A stretch of 18,272 nt of DNA from JBBQYA01 sp038209155 (GTDB taxonomy: Bacteria; Bacteroidota; Bacteroidia; Sphingobacteriales; Sphingobacteriaceae). This document shows, piece by piece, positions 1-7,592 of this stretch (position 1 is its first letter; each line of letters opens with the position of its first letter). The notes under the pieces are model-generated. The model was not told the origin of the DNA, did no database searches, and saw nothing but the letters and a program-made list of their open reading frames with translations. The DNA lies in the NCBI GenBank assembly GCA_038209155.1, contig JBBQYA010000062.1:1-18272 (forward strand), written 5' to 3'. The translations under genes were made by a program, and so were the position numbers.

Positions 1-1
1 T

Positions 2-3000
2 GCCACAGCAGAATTTCCGGCTGGAGATTTTGGACAATTCCTAACTGAATCTGGAGGAATAGTAGAGTATTATTCAACTGGAGTAGATTTTACCCTTCCA
101 TCTATTTCTATTGCACCAACTTTATTGGATTTAACTACTTACAGAAACTTAGTTCTAACACCGGGAACGGGAAGAATTATACGAATGCCGGATATTAATC
201 TCCGAATTTTTGAAAACTTAACAAGCCAAGGAATCACAACTGGAAGAAGTCATTTTAATATCACAACTGCTAGAACATTAACCATTGATAGTAGTCTAAT
301 TGTTAGCAGCGGATCTTTACGTTTTATGAATAATACAATTCAGACCATAAATGTCGGAAAAAATATTCAAGTAAATTCTGGTGCTTCTCTGCTTACAGAC
401 AATACAGGTACTGGAGTTATCAGTGAAATTTCTGTTGCTAAAGACGTAATAAATAATGGAACAATAGACTTTGATCGAGGCGGTAATAGAGTTGTAAATT
501 TAATTTTTCAATCAAACTTTAATTCTACCTTTTCTGGTGCAGCTACACTTACAAGGTTGGGCAGATTGCAAATAAACAAAGGAGTAAATAAAAATACCGT
601 TCTTGAACTTACCGTTACTGGAACTTTAACTACGGTCATTAATAATTGGTTGACTTTAACCTCAGGAACTTTTAGAATATCTAGAGGAGGCGGAACTTAT
701 GCTGTTCCGACCTTGAACATTAGAAATGATAATACGATTTTTGATATTCCATCCTCCTCAAAAATTATGTTAAACAATGCTACCGCATTTGTTCGAGCAG
801 GAAGTTTTAACAATAACGGATCAGATATTAAATTAGGAGGAACTTTAGAAATTGTTGCTGGATCTTTTTATTTAGGAGATACTACATTAAACACAAATAA
901 TGATATTGAATTTTCTACTGTAGGTCTTTCAGAAATAGATGTAAAAGGGGGAAGACTTTATGTAAACGGCCAAATAAGAGCCAATGCACTTGCTGGAAAT
1001 AGTATTTTGCAATACAAACAATCTGGCGGAACTGTAATTATTGCTGCTAGAAATAGTGCAACGAGTGGTCTTCCAAATTTTCAGGTAGAAGGAGATGGTT
1101 CTGTGTTTAATATGTCTGGTGCAAACACTTCTTTAGTAATGAAAAGAGGAACGAATAATTCAGAAGATATGATCATTCGTCCAGAAAGCTATTTGGTAAC
1201 AGGTGGAACTATTAAATTCTACGAAGAAGGTACAGGTTCAATTGAAACCATTGATTTAAATACAAATATCAGTTTAAATAATATTGAAGTAAATGGGGTA
1301 AATGCTACTAATTATGGTATTTGTAGAATGGTAATAAGTCCGTTAAACCTAATTGGAAATTTATTAATAAGGCCATTCGCAGTTTTTAATGCAAATAGCC
1401 TAGATGTAATTATTGGCGGCAATTTAATTAATCAAAATTCTTCTTCCATAGTAGGAGTAAATACTGGGTTTGGATATAATCCGGGTTCATTAAATCAAAC
1501 TACAACCATTAATTCCACAACCAATAATCAATTAATAACAGGAGTTTTAGGTAATGTCACCAACTTTGGAAAATTAGTCGTTTCCAATTTTCCTGATACC
1601 TTAAGACTTTCTGCTAATACTGCAATAACAGTTAACAGTACATTTTCTATTATAAGTGGAGTAATAAATGATGGTGGAAATATAATTTCTGCTAAAGGAA
1701 CAATTTTTAACTCTTCTCAGCATATAGGAACAGGATCTATTGAACTAAATGGTTCTGTTCTTCAAACTATTTCTGGAAACGGTTTAGGAAGGTTTGAAAA
1801 TCTATCCATCAATAATGGTACAAGCGGCGGTATATCAAGTAATTCTTTTCAAATAGATGGAGTTTTAAATTTTATATCTAATGCTGTTTTAAATATTAAT
1901 CAATTTAGATTAACGTTGACCAAAACCTCAACAGCGGCAGTTATTTCAACTGGCAATATATTAGGGTTTAGCAATTCCAGATTTATACAAACCTTTGGTT
2001 TGACTGGAGATTTAGGTGTTCAGAAATCCTATCCGGTTGGTGCAAATAATTTTGTATTTCCCTTGGGCGTTACAGGCAAATATACACCTGCTCAAATAGA
2101 TGTTTTGGCTACCACCGCTATTGGTTCGGTAACTATTAAACCAGTAAATGCAAAACATCCACTTACTACAGATTTAGCAGCATTCAAAGAACTGGCTTAT
2201 TATTGGATAACAAGCAAAACTGGTTTTGCAGGATTGAGCGCAAATATGAGTTATACTTATTTACAAGCAGATGTAAATGGTACAGAAGCTAATTATGACG
2301 ATGGTCGTTTTTTATTAACCGACTGGACAAGCACAGGTGCAGTAAATACCACAACTAATGTAATCTCCTACTCTGCCGTTTCTTTCCTAGAAGGAGAATA
2401 TACTGCAGGAGAACCATCGGAGTTTTCAACTTTAGTTTTCTATTACAGTAGAAACGAAAATTCTGGAGGAAATTGGAGTGACACTCTTACTTGGTCTACC
2501 GATAAAATTTTTCAACACTCAGGTGCTTTTGCAACTACAATTCCTACTGAAATTAATGGTGTAGTAATCGCAAATGGGCATACAGTGTCTATAACGAATG
2601 ATAGTACTAAAGCTGCAACTCTTGCACTTTTAGGGAATTCAAGATTAGAAATTAATAATACTTCAACCGGTCATTCATTTTCTTTATTAAATGGAACAGG
2701 AACGTTAGTTTTAACATCAAACATTTTTCCAGCAGGAGATTTTTCTGAATTTGTTTCAGCAGCAGGTGGTACAGTTGAGTATTTAGGAAGTTATACTTTA
2801 CCATCACAAGCTGATTATAATAATTTAAAATTTGTTGGCGCTGGTGTAAGATCTTTATCAGCCTCAAATTTAACCTTAAATGGAAATTTAACCATTGAAG
2901 GTACTTTATCCAATTCTTTATTTAATTCAACTATTACAGCTAGAAAAGATTGGATTAATAATGGAGTTTATAATTCAGGAACTGGAACGGTAAATTTTTC

Positions 3001-4933
3001 TTCTGCTAATCCGCAAAGTATTTCTGGAAGTTCAATAACTACTTTTCATGATATAAATATTTTAGGAGCAGGTATTAAAACATTGGGTATTTCTACCAAT
3101 ATGAAAGGTTCACTTAGTTTAGATGCAAATACTAATCTAGTAAGTAATGGACTTTTAAATATAACTTCAGATGCACTTAATACTGGAAGAGTAGCAGAAC
3201 TACCAAGCACAGCTATTATAACTGGACAAATTAACGTTCAAAGGTTTATTCCTCAAATCATAACAGGGCCAAATGCTCCTAGAAGAAACAGAATGCTGTC
3301 TGTTCCAGTAAACACAGGGGCAAATTTTAATCTATTAGATTTGCAAGACGACATATTTATTTCTGGTCCCGACCCATTATTAAACGGTTTTGATCCGACT
3401 CCAAGAAACTCACATTCAATTTTTACTTATAATGAAAGTGCTGTTGGAAACTATAATTTAGGTTTTCAAGGAATTGCAACTACTTCTACCAATATTCCTA
3501 TTACTACTGGATTGTTTGTATTAATAAGAGGAACTCGAGCCCAAGGAGCAGCTACTTATACACCTCCATTTGTAGATCCTGATCCCGTTACCATGGATTA
3601 TACTGGAAATATTAACAGAGGAGATATCTCAGCTAATGTAACCTATACTGTAACTTCTGGTGGACTAAGCGAAGACGGTTACAACTTCGTTGGAAATCCT
3701 TATCCATCTCAAATTGATTGGTTGGCCACTGGTTTTACTAAAACGAATTTAGCAAATGCCGTTTACACTTACAATCCTACAATTAATTCCTATGCAACTT
3801 TTTTAAATGGAATTGGAACGAATGGTGGAACGCAATATATTGCAAGCGGACAAGCATTTTTTGTAAAAGCAATTGCAGCTAATCCAGAATTAGTATTTAG
3901 AGAAAATACAAAAGTTGCTAATGCACCAGCAAACTTTTTTAGAAACGCTAGCATTTCCAATTTATTAAAAATAAAATTGGTAGAATCTACAGTAAGTTCA
4001 GATGAAATGGCATTATCGTTTGATCCATTATTTTCGAACAATAAAAATAGTGCTGAAGATGCTGAAAAGCTATTAAATCCGGTTTTAAATATTTCTTCTT
4101 TTTCAAAAGATGGGGCGAAAATGGCAATCAATCAAATGTCAAGTATAAACAATGTAGATACCATCCCGCTTTCAATTAGTGGAAAGGCAGCAACTTATTC
4201 ATTTGAATTTGATGGAATTACTAGTTTCACCGATGGTTCAGAATTAACTTTGAAAGATAATTTTTTAAATCAATCCTATAATTTAAATCAAATTCAAAAC
4301 CTATCATTTACGATTACTAGTGATCCATTGTCCAAAGGTGATTCTCGATTTGCCATCATCAGAAAAAGTGGAAGCGTTTTACCTTTGAATTTTTTATCTT
4401 TCACAGGTAAAAAAGTAAACCGTACTGCACAATTGGTTTGGACTACAGCAAACGAAAAGAATAATCAAAAATTCATAATCGAACGTTTATCAGAAGGCAA
4501 AACCTTTATTGAGATTGGTGAAATTAATGTAAATGCAAAATTAAAACTTTCTGGAAAGTATAATTTTACAGATTCGAATCCTTTTATTGGAGATAATTAT
4601 TACCGTTTAAAACAAATAGATTTCGACGGTAATTTTCAATATTCAAAAATCATATCCTTAGATTTCAACGAGCTTACTATTAAAAATGCAAAATGCTATC
4701 CGGTGCCAGCATCAGATATGATAAATGTGTATTTGGATTCAAAAAACAAAGGTCAAATTTCTGTTCGTATGATAAGTTCAATGGGAGTGATTGTAAATGA
4801 GACTATTCAAAATTTGGAAGAAGGAGACAATACCCTTAGTTTTCCAATCTTAGAATTAACCAAAGGAATTTATTCTTTAGAATTAATAATTGAAAATCAA
4901 CCAACGAAACAATTAAGATTTTTGAAATTGTAA
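2..4933 (+). CDS. Large T9SS-secreted beta-repeat surface protein, 5' end outside window
   Basis: About 1,643 residues are visible. The frame is open to the left edge, and the TTG at 125 is only an internal leucine: codons 2-124 encode a segment (with FPAGDF) that matches a later internal repeat, so the true start lies upstream. Most of the protein is Asn/Thr/Ser/Gly-rich with repeated short strands of the type 'GTVNFSS..QSISG...F.NL.I', suggesting a parallel beta-helix or stacked beta-repeat adhesin. Near nt 3690-3722 it has GNPYPSQIDW, common in large Bacteroidota secreted proteins. Around nt 4375-4670 is a fibronectin-like domain (LPLNFLSFTG ... NYYRLKQIDFDG). The last 80 residues, starting CYPVPASD, resemble a type A T9SS sorting domain, which is removed during secretion by PorU. 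The inferred role is cell-surface adhesion or matrix; no catalytic motif is visible. Confidence 0.9.
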   Translation, partial: ATAEFPAGDFGQFLTESGGIVEYYSTGVDFTLPSISIAPTLLDLTTYRNLVLTPGTGRIIRMPDINLRIFENLTSQGITTGRSHFNITTARTLTIDSSLIVSSGSLRFMNNTIQTINVGKNIQVNSGASLLTDNTGTGVISEISVAKDVINNGTIDFDRGGNRVVNLIFQSNFNSTFSGAATLTRLGRLQINKGVNKNTVLELTVTGTLTTVINNWLTLTSGTFRISRGGGTYAVPTLNIRNDNTIFDIPSSSKIMLNNATAFVRAGSFNNNGSDIKLGGTLEIVAGSFYLGDTTLNTNNDIEFSTVGLSEIDVKGGRLYVNGQIRANALAGNSILQYKQSGGTVIIAARNSATSGLPNFQVEGDGSVFNMSGANTSLVMKRGTNNSEDMIIRPESYLVTGGTIKFYEEGTGSIETIDLNTNISLNNIEVNGVNATNYGICRMVISPLNLIGNLLIRPFAVFNANSLDVIIGGNLINQNSSSIVGVNTGFGYNPGSLNQTTTINSTTNNQLITGVLGNVTNFGKLVVSNFPDTLRLSANTAITVNSTFSIISGVINDGGNIISAKGTIFNSSQHIGTGSIELNGSVLQTISGNGLGRFENLSINNGTSGGISSNSFQIDGVLNFISNAVLNINQFRLTLTKTSTAAVISTGNILGFSNSRFIQTFGLTGDLGVQKSYPVGANNFVFPLGVTGKYTPAQIDVLATTAIGSVTIKPVNAKHPLTTDLAAFKELAYYWITSKTGFAGLSANMSYTYLQADVNGTEANYDDGRFLLTDWTSTGAVNTTTNVISYSAVSFLEGEYTAGEPSEFSTLVFYYSRNENSGGNWSDTLTWSTDKIFQHSGAFATTIPTEINGVVIANGHTVSITNDSTKAATLALLGNSRLEINNTSTGHSFSLLNGTGTLVLTSNIFPAGDFSEFVSAAGGTVEYLGSYTLPSQADYNNLKFVGAGVRSLSASNLTLNGNLTIEGTLSNSLFNSTITARKDWINNGVYNSGTGTVNFSSANPQSISGSSITTFHDINILGAGIKTLGISTNMKGSLSLDANTNLVSNGLLNITSDALNTGRVAELPSTAIITGQINVQRFIPQIITGPNAPRRNRMLSVPVNTGANFNLLDLQDDIFISGPDPLLNGFDPTPRNSHSIFTYNESAVGNYNLGFQGIATTSTNIPITTGLFVLIRGTRAQGAATYTPPFVDPDPVTMDYTGNINRGDISANVTYTVTSGGLSEDGYNFVGNPYPSQIDWLATGFTKTNLANAVYTYNPTINSYATFLNGIGTNGGTQYIASGQAFFVKAIAANPELVFRENTKVANAPANFFRNASISNLLKIKLVESTVSSDEMALSFDPLFSNNKNSAEDAEKLLNPVLNISSFSKDGAKMAINQMSSINNVDTIPLSISGKAATYSFEFDGITSFTDGSELTLKDNFLNQSYNLNQIQNLSFTITSDPLSKGDSRFAIIRKSGSVLPLNFLSFTGKKVNRTAQLVWTTANEKNNQKFIIERLSEGKTFIEIGEINVNAKLKLSGKYNFTDSNPFIGDNYYRLKQIDFDGNFQYSKIISLDFNELTIKNAKCYPVPASDMINVYLDSKNKGQISVRMISSMGVIVNETIQNLEEGDNTLSFPILELTKGIYSLELIIENQPTKQLRFLKL

Positions 4934-4965
4934 TTGGGTAATTAAAGCATTATCTTTTTGTTTGT

Positions 4966-5109
4966 GATTAAATGACTTTGCGCTCTTAAAAGTTTTTTTT
5001 TCCTTGCGAACCTTTCGAATCCTTTGCGCTCTTTGCGTTAATTTTATGAACGTTGTGTTAAAAAAATTTTGGATTTTTGCCATTTGGTCGGTTGTGATTA
5101 TTCGCTGCA
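4966..5109 (+). repeat. Composite dispersed repeat, copy M1
   Basis: Order of blocks: GATTAAATGACTTTGCGCTC, a T-run, CCTTGCGAACC, CTTTGCGCTCTTTGCG, ACGTTGTGTTAAAAAA, CATTTGGTCGG, then ATTCGCTGCA. The same blocks in the same order occur at 5227-5393 and 17882-18024. No coding potential is credible: the short ORFs crossing it on both strands are repeat artefacts. The segment ACTTT(9 nt)AAAGT followed by eight or nine T could act as a weak terminator for the preceding large gene; that is inference. Confidence 0.85.
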
Positions 5110-5155
5110 TGTTTAGGTTTAGATTCTTCGTTATTCTTGTAGTGGTCTATAGGAG

Positions 5156-5220
5156 GAGATTCTTCGCTACACTCAGAATTACAAAGGGAAGAGATTCTTA
5201 ACTGGGTAAAGAATGATAGG
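5156..5220 (+). repeat. Two REP-like hairpin elements
   Basis: The first element begins GAGATTCTTCGCTACACTC and ends AGAAT, with outer arms ATTCT/AGAAT. The second (5191-5220) has arms ATTCTT (5194-5199) and AAGAAT (5209-5214) around a 9-nt loop. Both match units of the array at 17435-18272. A partial relative (AGATTCTTCG) lies at 5121-5130. Confidence 0.75.
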
Positions 5221-5226
5221 AGGAAA

Positions 5227-5393
5227 CTATTTAATGAATCTTGATTAAATGACTTTGCGCTCTTTAAAGTTTTTTTCCCTTGCGAACCTTGTGAATTCTT
5301 TGCGCTCTTTGCGTTAATTTTTATGGACGTTGTGTTGAAAAAATCTTAGCGCTTCGCCATTTGGTCGGATTAAATTCTTCGCTGTGCTTAGAA
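5227..5393 (+). repeat. Composite dispersed repeat, copy M2
   Basis: This is a second copy of the module at 4966-5109, in the same orientation. It shares an extra upstream block (ACTATTTAA-GAAT) with the copy at 17882. It ends in AAATTCTTCGCTGTGCTTAGAA, the hairpin element found next to every copy of the module. Confidence 0.85.
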
Positions 5394-5650
5394 AGTCAGG
5401 ATGATTGTGCTTATAATGATAGGAAGGAATAGATTTTTAGCTTTCACTATTGGAATTATTCCCACCCTGCGCTCAGGATATCAGGAAACTTTGCGCTCCT
5501 TACGTTTTTTCTTTAAAGACTTTGCTTTGTACCTTGCGAACCATGCATTTAAATATTCAAAGACTTGACCATAATTTTAGTAAAAACCACTCAATAAGCA
5601 CCCAGACCCATATAAATACCGATTAATCACCCTGAAAACCTAATCGAAAT
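5394..5650. repeat. Remainder of gene-free stretch, with a degenerate module fragment
   Basis: No gene is visible. Positions 5487-5543 hold a decayed module fragment (ACTTTGCGCTCC ... CCTTGCGAACC). Around 5464-5480 is a CCTGCGCTCAGGAT fragment of the hairpin element. From about 5550 to 5650 I see only AT-rich DNA with no recognisable structure. Confidence 0.6.
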
Positions 5651-5678
5651 TTTCCTTTCTTTTTAAGAATCAAATTCC

Positions 5679-5686
5679 TATATTTG
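5679..5686 (+). promoter_or_regulatory. Promoter -7 box for rpsF-rpsR-rplI
   Basis: TATATTTG matches the Bacteroidota consensus TAnnTTTG exactly. No clear TTTG is present 17-20 nt upstream; the region is T-rich. The predicted start of transcription is about 5690-5691, giving a leader of about 40 nt. The string TATTTG-CAGCCC is nearly identical to the tRNA-Phe promoter at 10370. Confidence 0.7.
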
Positions 5687-5689
5687 CAG

Positions 5690-5706
5690 CCCAAACAAAT
5701 TTTGGG
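5690..5706 (+). promoter_or_regulatory. 5'-terminal hairpin in rpsF leader
   Basis: CCCAAA (5690-5695) pairs perfectly with TTTGGG (5701-5706) around a 5-nt loop. It begins at the predicted first base of the transcript. No CCG element of the known S6:S18 leader is visible, so I do not assign it to that family. It may protect the 5' end or affect initiation; this is inference. Confidence 0.55.
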
Positions 5707-5730
5707 TTAAATAAACAAAACAACGATTAA

Positions 5731-6099
5731 ATGAAAAATTACGAGTCAGTAATCATTCTTACCCCGTTGTTGTCGGAAGAGCAAGTGAAAGAGGTAACCG
5801 CCAAATTCAGAAAAACTCTAACTGACAACGGAGCCGAGATTGTCCATGAAGACAATTGGGGTTTGAAGAAGCTTGCGTACAACATTCAGAAAAAAACGAC
5901 TGGTTTCTACCATCTAACTGAATTTAAAGCGCCCGGCACATTAATTAGTAAATTGGAAGTAGACTACAAACGAGATGAGCGTGTTATGCGTTTTTTGACC
6001 GTTTCTCTCGACAAACATGCTACATCGTACAACGAGCGTAAGCGTAATGGAACACTTGCTCCATTGCCACCACGCGTGAAAAAGGAGGTTAAAGAATAA
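5731..6099 (+). CDS. rpsF: 30S ribosomal protein bS6
   Basis: 122 residues, normal length for bS6. It opens MKNYESVIILTPLLSEEQ and has the conserved stretches NWGLKKLAYNI and YKRDERVMRFLTV. bS6 pairs with bS18 on the platform of the small subunit. The C-terminal tail is short and charged (RVKKEVKE), and its codons double as the ribosome binding site of the next gene. Its own start has no Shine-Dalgarno sequence, only an A-rich leader (AACAACGATTAA), as usual in this phylum. It is first in the rpsF-rpsR-rplI operon, transcribed from the promoter at 5679. The stop TAA overlaps the rpsR ATG by one base, so the two are probably translationally coupled. Confidence 0.98.
   Translation: MKNYESVIILTPLLSEEQVKEVTAKFRKTLTDNGAEIVHEDNWGLKKLAYNIQKKTTGFYHLTEFKAPGTLISKLEVDYKRDERVMRFLTVSLDKHATSYNERKRNGTLAPLPPRVKKEVKE
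6081..6089 (+). promoter_or_regulatory. Extended Shine-Dalgarno site of rpsR
   Basis: AAAGGAGGT can form nine consecutive pairs with the canonical 16S rRNA 3' end (assumed, not in the window). It ends 9 nt before the rpsR ATG. It lies inside the last rpsF codons (Lys-Lys-Glu-Val). Such sites are rare in Bacteroidota. Confidence 0.8.
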
Positions 6100-6362
6100 T
6101 GGCTGATAAGAAAATTTCATACGTGACTGCTCCCAAGGTGGAGGATTCTCGTAAAAAATATTGCCGTTTTAAGAAAAATGGTATTCGTTACATCGATTAC
6201 AAAGACGCAACTTTCTTGTTGAAATTTGTAAACGAACAAGGAAAGGTATTGCCAAGAAGATTGACCGGTACTTCACTAAAGTTTCAACGTAAAGTTGGGC
6301 AAGCGATAAAACGCGCTAGACATATTGGTATTTTGCCATACGTTACAGATTCATTAAAATAG
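6099..6362 (+). CDS. rpsR: 30S ribosomal protein bS18
   Basis: 87 residues. Conserved bS18 elements are KKYCRFKKNGI, IDYKDATFLLKFV, GKVLPRRLTGTS and the C-terminal RARHIGILPYV. The ATG overlaps the rpsF stop (TAATG). The start is fixed by the strong Shine-Dalgarno site at 6081-6089. bS18 binds bS6 on the 30S platform. In Bacteroidota these two together with bS21 form the pocket that holds the 16S 3' tail, so a Shine-Dalgarno on this gene is notable. The stop codon TAG is the first part of the rplI Shine-Dalgarno (TAGGAGG). Confidence 0.98.
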   Translation: MADKKISYVTAPKVEDSRKKYCRFKKNGIRYIDYKDATFLLKFVNEQGKVLPRRLTGTSLKFQRKVGQAIKRARHIGILPYVTDSLK

Positions 6363-6366
6363 GAGG
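6361..6366 (+). promoter_or_regulatory. Shine-Dalgarno site of rplI
   Basis: AGGAGG overlaps the rpsR stop codon (TAG at 6360-6362) and ends 8 nt before the rplI ATG. This is a textbook position and fixes the rplI start. Confidence 0.8.
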
Positions 6367-6374
6367 ACGACAAA

Positions 6375-6818
6375 ATGGAAATCATATTAAAACAAGATCT
6401 GAAGCACGTAGGTGAAAAAGACGAAATCGTAAAGGTGAAAGCTGGATTCGGGCGTAATTATTTAATTCCTCAAGGATTAGGTATCATCGCTACGGAATCT
6501 AATAAAAAAGTTCTTGCAGAAAACATCAAACAAGCTGCTTTCAAACAAGATAAAATTAAGAAAATGGCTGAGGTGATTGCAGAAGGATTAAAAGATGTAA
6601 CATTAACCATTGGCGCTAAAGCTGGTGAAAGTGGAAAAATCTTTGGGGCTGTAAATACACTTCAAGTAGCAGAAGCTATCAAGAAATTAGGTTTCGAGGT
6701 AGACAGACGCAAAATTACTTTTGAAACAGATGTTAAATTTATCGGTTCGTATGTTGCGAATTTGAATTTACACAAAGAAGTAAAAGTTCAATTGCCTTTT
6801 GAGGTAGTTGCTGAGTAA
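6375..6818 (+). CDS. rplI: 50S ribosomal protein bL9
   Basis: 147 residues, the usual length. The N-terminal domain has MEIILKQDLKHVGEKDEIV and the signature GFGRNYLIPQGLGIIAT, which binds 23S rRNA. A lysine-rich connecting helix (about residues 45-75) leads to the C-terminal domain, which contains GKIFGAVNTLQVAEAIKK. It is the third gene of the operon, 12 nt after rpsR, and is followed by a strong terminator. The order S6-S18-L9 is a conserved bacterial arrangement. Confidence 0.98.
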   Translation: MEIILKQDLKHVGEKDEIVKVKAGFGRNYLIPQGLGIIATESNKKVLAENIKQAAFKQDKIKKMAEVIAEGLKDVTLTIGAKAGESGKIFGAVNTLQVAEAIKKLGFEVDRRKITFETDVKFIGSYVANLNLHKEVKVQLPFEVVAE

Positions 6819-6834
6819 TATTTTTTTAAGTTTT

Positions 6835-6872
6835 AAAAAGGTGCTTCCATTTTTGGTTGCACCTTTTTTTTT
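6835..6872 (+). terminator. Rho-independent terminator after rplI
   Basis: AAAAAGGTGC (6835-6844) pairs with GCACCTTTTT (6859-6868) around a 14-nt loop. The T-run continues to 6872. It closes the ribosomal operon. Confidence 0.9.
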
Positions 6873-6880
6873 GATTCAAA

Positions 6881-6900
6881 TTCTGTATTCTTACACAGAA
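6881..6900. promoter_or_regulatory. Short inverted repeat before mtgA
   Basis: TTCTGT (6881-6886) and ACAGAA (6895-6900) are perfect 6-bp arms 8 nt apart, ending 14 nt before the mtgA ATG. No TAnnTTTG promoter is evident between the rplI terminator and mtgA. This could be an operator, a leader hairpin, or chance. Confidence 0.3.
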
Positions 6901-6914
6901 TATCCTATCTATTG

Positions 6915-7592
6915 ATGAAGAAATTTTTTCGTTTTGTTTTGAAATCTATTCTTTGGTTTTTTGCCATCACTATTCTCTGGGTGGTAATTTATCGTTTTGT
7001 GCCGCCTCCAATTACTTATTTGATGGTAGAGCGTTTAGTAATTCAAACTTTTGGATCAGATGATATTCGATTTAAAAAAGATTGGGAAAAACTGGACAAT
7101 ATTTCTGACAATTTGAAAAAGGCAGCGATTGCAGCAGAAGATGCCCATTTTTTCGAGCATCATGGTTTTGATTTTGAAGCTATAGAAAAAGCAATGGAAA
7201 AAAATAAACGAAGAAAGAAAACGATAGGAGCAAGTACCATTTCTCAGCAGGTAGCGAAAAATGTTTTTCTTTGGCCCGGTAGATCTTGGCTTAGGAAAGG
7301 TTTTGAAGTTTATTTTACCACATTAATAGAACTCATCTGGAATAAAAAAAGAATTTTGGAAGTCTATCTTAATATAATAGAAATGGGAAATGGAATATAT
7401 GGTGCAGAAGCAGCTTCTCAGTTTTATTATAAAAAAAGTGCAAAGAATTTAAGCAAATTGGAAGCGGCTAGTATTGCAGCGATTTTCCCAAATCCAAGAT
7501 ATTGGAACCCTACAAAATCTGCAGGTTTTGTAGCAAAAAAGAAACAATGGATTCTACGCAATATGCGTGCAATGCCACCTTTACCTTTCTAA
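6915..7592 (+). CDS. mtgA: Monofunctional biosynthetic peptidoglycan transglycosylase
   Basis: 225 residues from ATG 6915; a TTG directly in front (6912) is a less likely start. One N-terminal membrane anchor (about residues 8-30) is followed by a single GT51 domain. Visible family motifs are AAEDAHFFEHHGFD (the glutamate at 75 is the expected catalytic residue), GASTISQQVAKN (105-116), KKRILEVYLNIIEMGNGIYG (glutamate 156, the second conserved acid) and AAIFPNPRYWNP. There is no transpeptidase domain, so it polymerises lipid II glycan strands on the outer face of the inner membrane but cannot cross-link. It sits alone between the ribosomal terminator and a convergent operon. Its stop overlaps the stop of the opposite gene by four bases, leaving no room for a separate terminator. 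Confidence 0.95.
   Translation: MKKFFRFVLKSILWFFAITILWVVIYRFVPPPITYLMVERLVIQTFGSDDIRFKKDWEKLDNISDNLKKAAIAAEDAHFFEHHGFDFEAIEKAMEKNKRRKKTIGASTISQQVAKNVFLWPGRSWLRKGFEVYFTTLIELIWNKKRILEVYLNIIEMGNGIYGAEAASQFYYKKSAKNLSKLEAASIAAIFPNPRYWNPTKSAGFVAKKKQWILRNMRAMPPLPF

Noticed and set aside
125..127. TTG at 125 as the start of the large surface protein
   Set aside because: The frame is open to the left edge and upstream codons encode sequence homologous to an internal repeat of the same protein, so this is an internal leucine codon.
5004..5201. Short ORFs (about 65 codons) on both strands at 4913-5201
   Set aside because: They are translations of the dispersed repeat module; strings such as FFATLRITK are typical repeat artefacts, and there is no start signal.
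5690..5730. S6:S18 autoregulatory leader upstream of rpsF
   Set aside because: A hairpin is present, but I see no CCG bulge or loop or the flanking structure of that motif. A covariance-model search would settle it.
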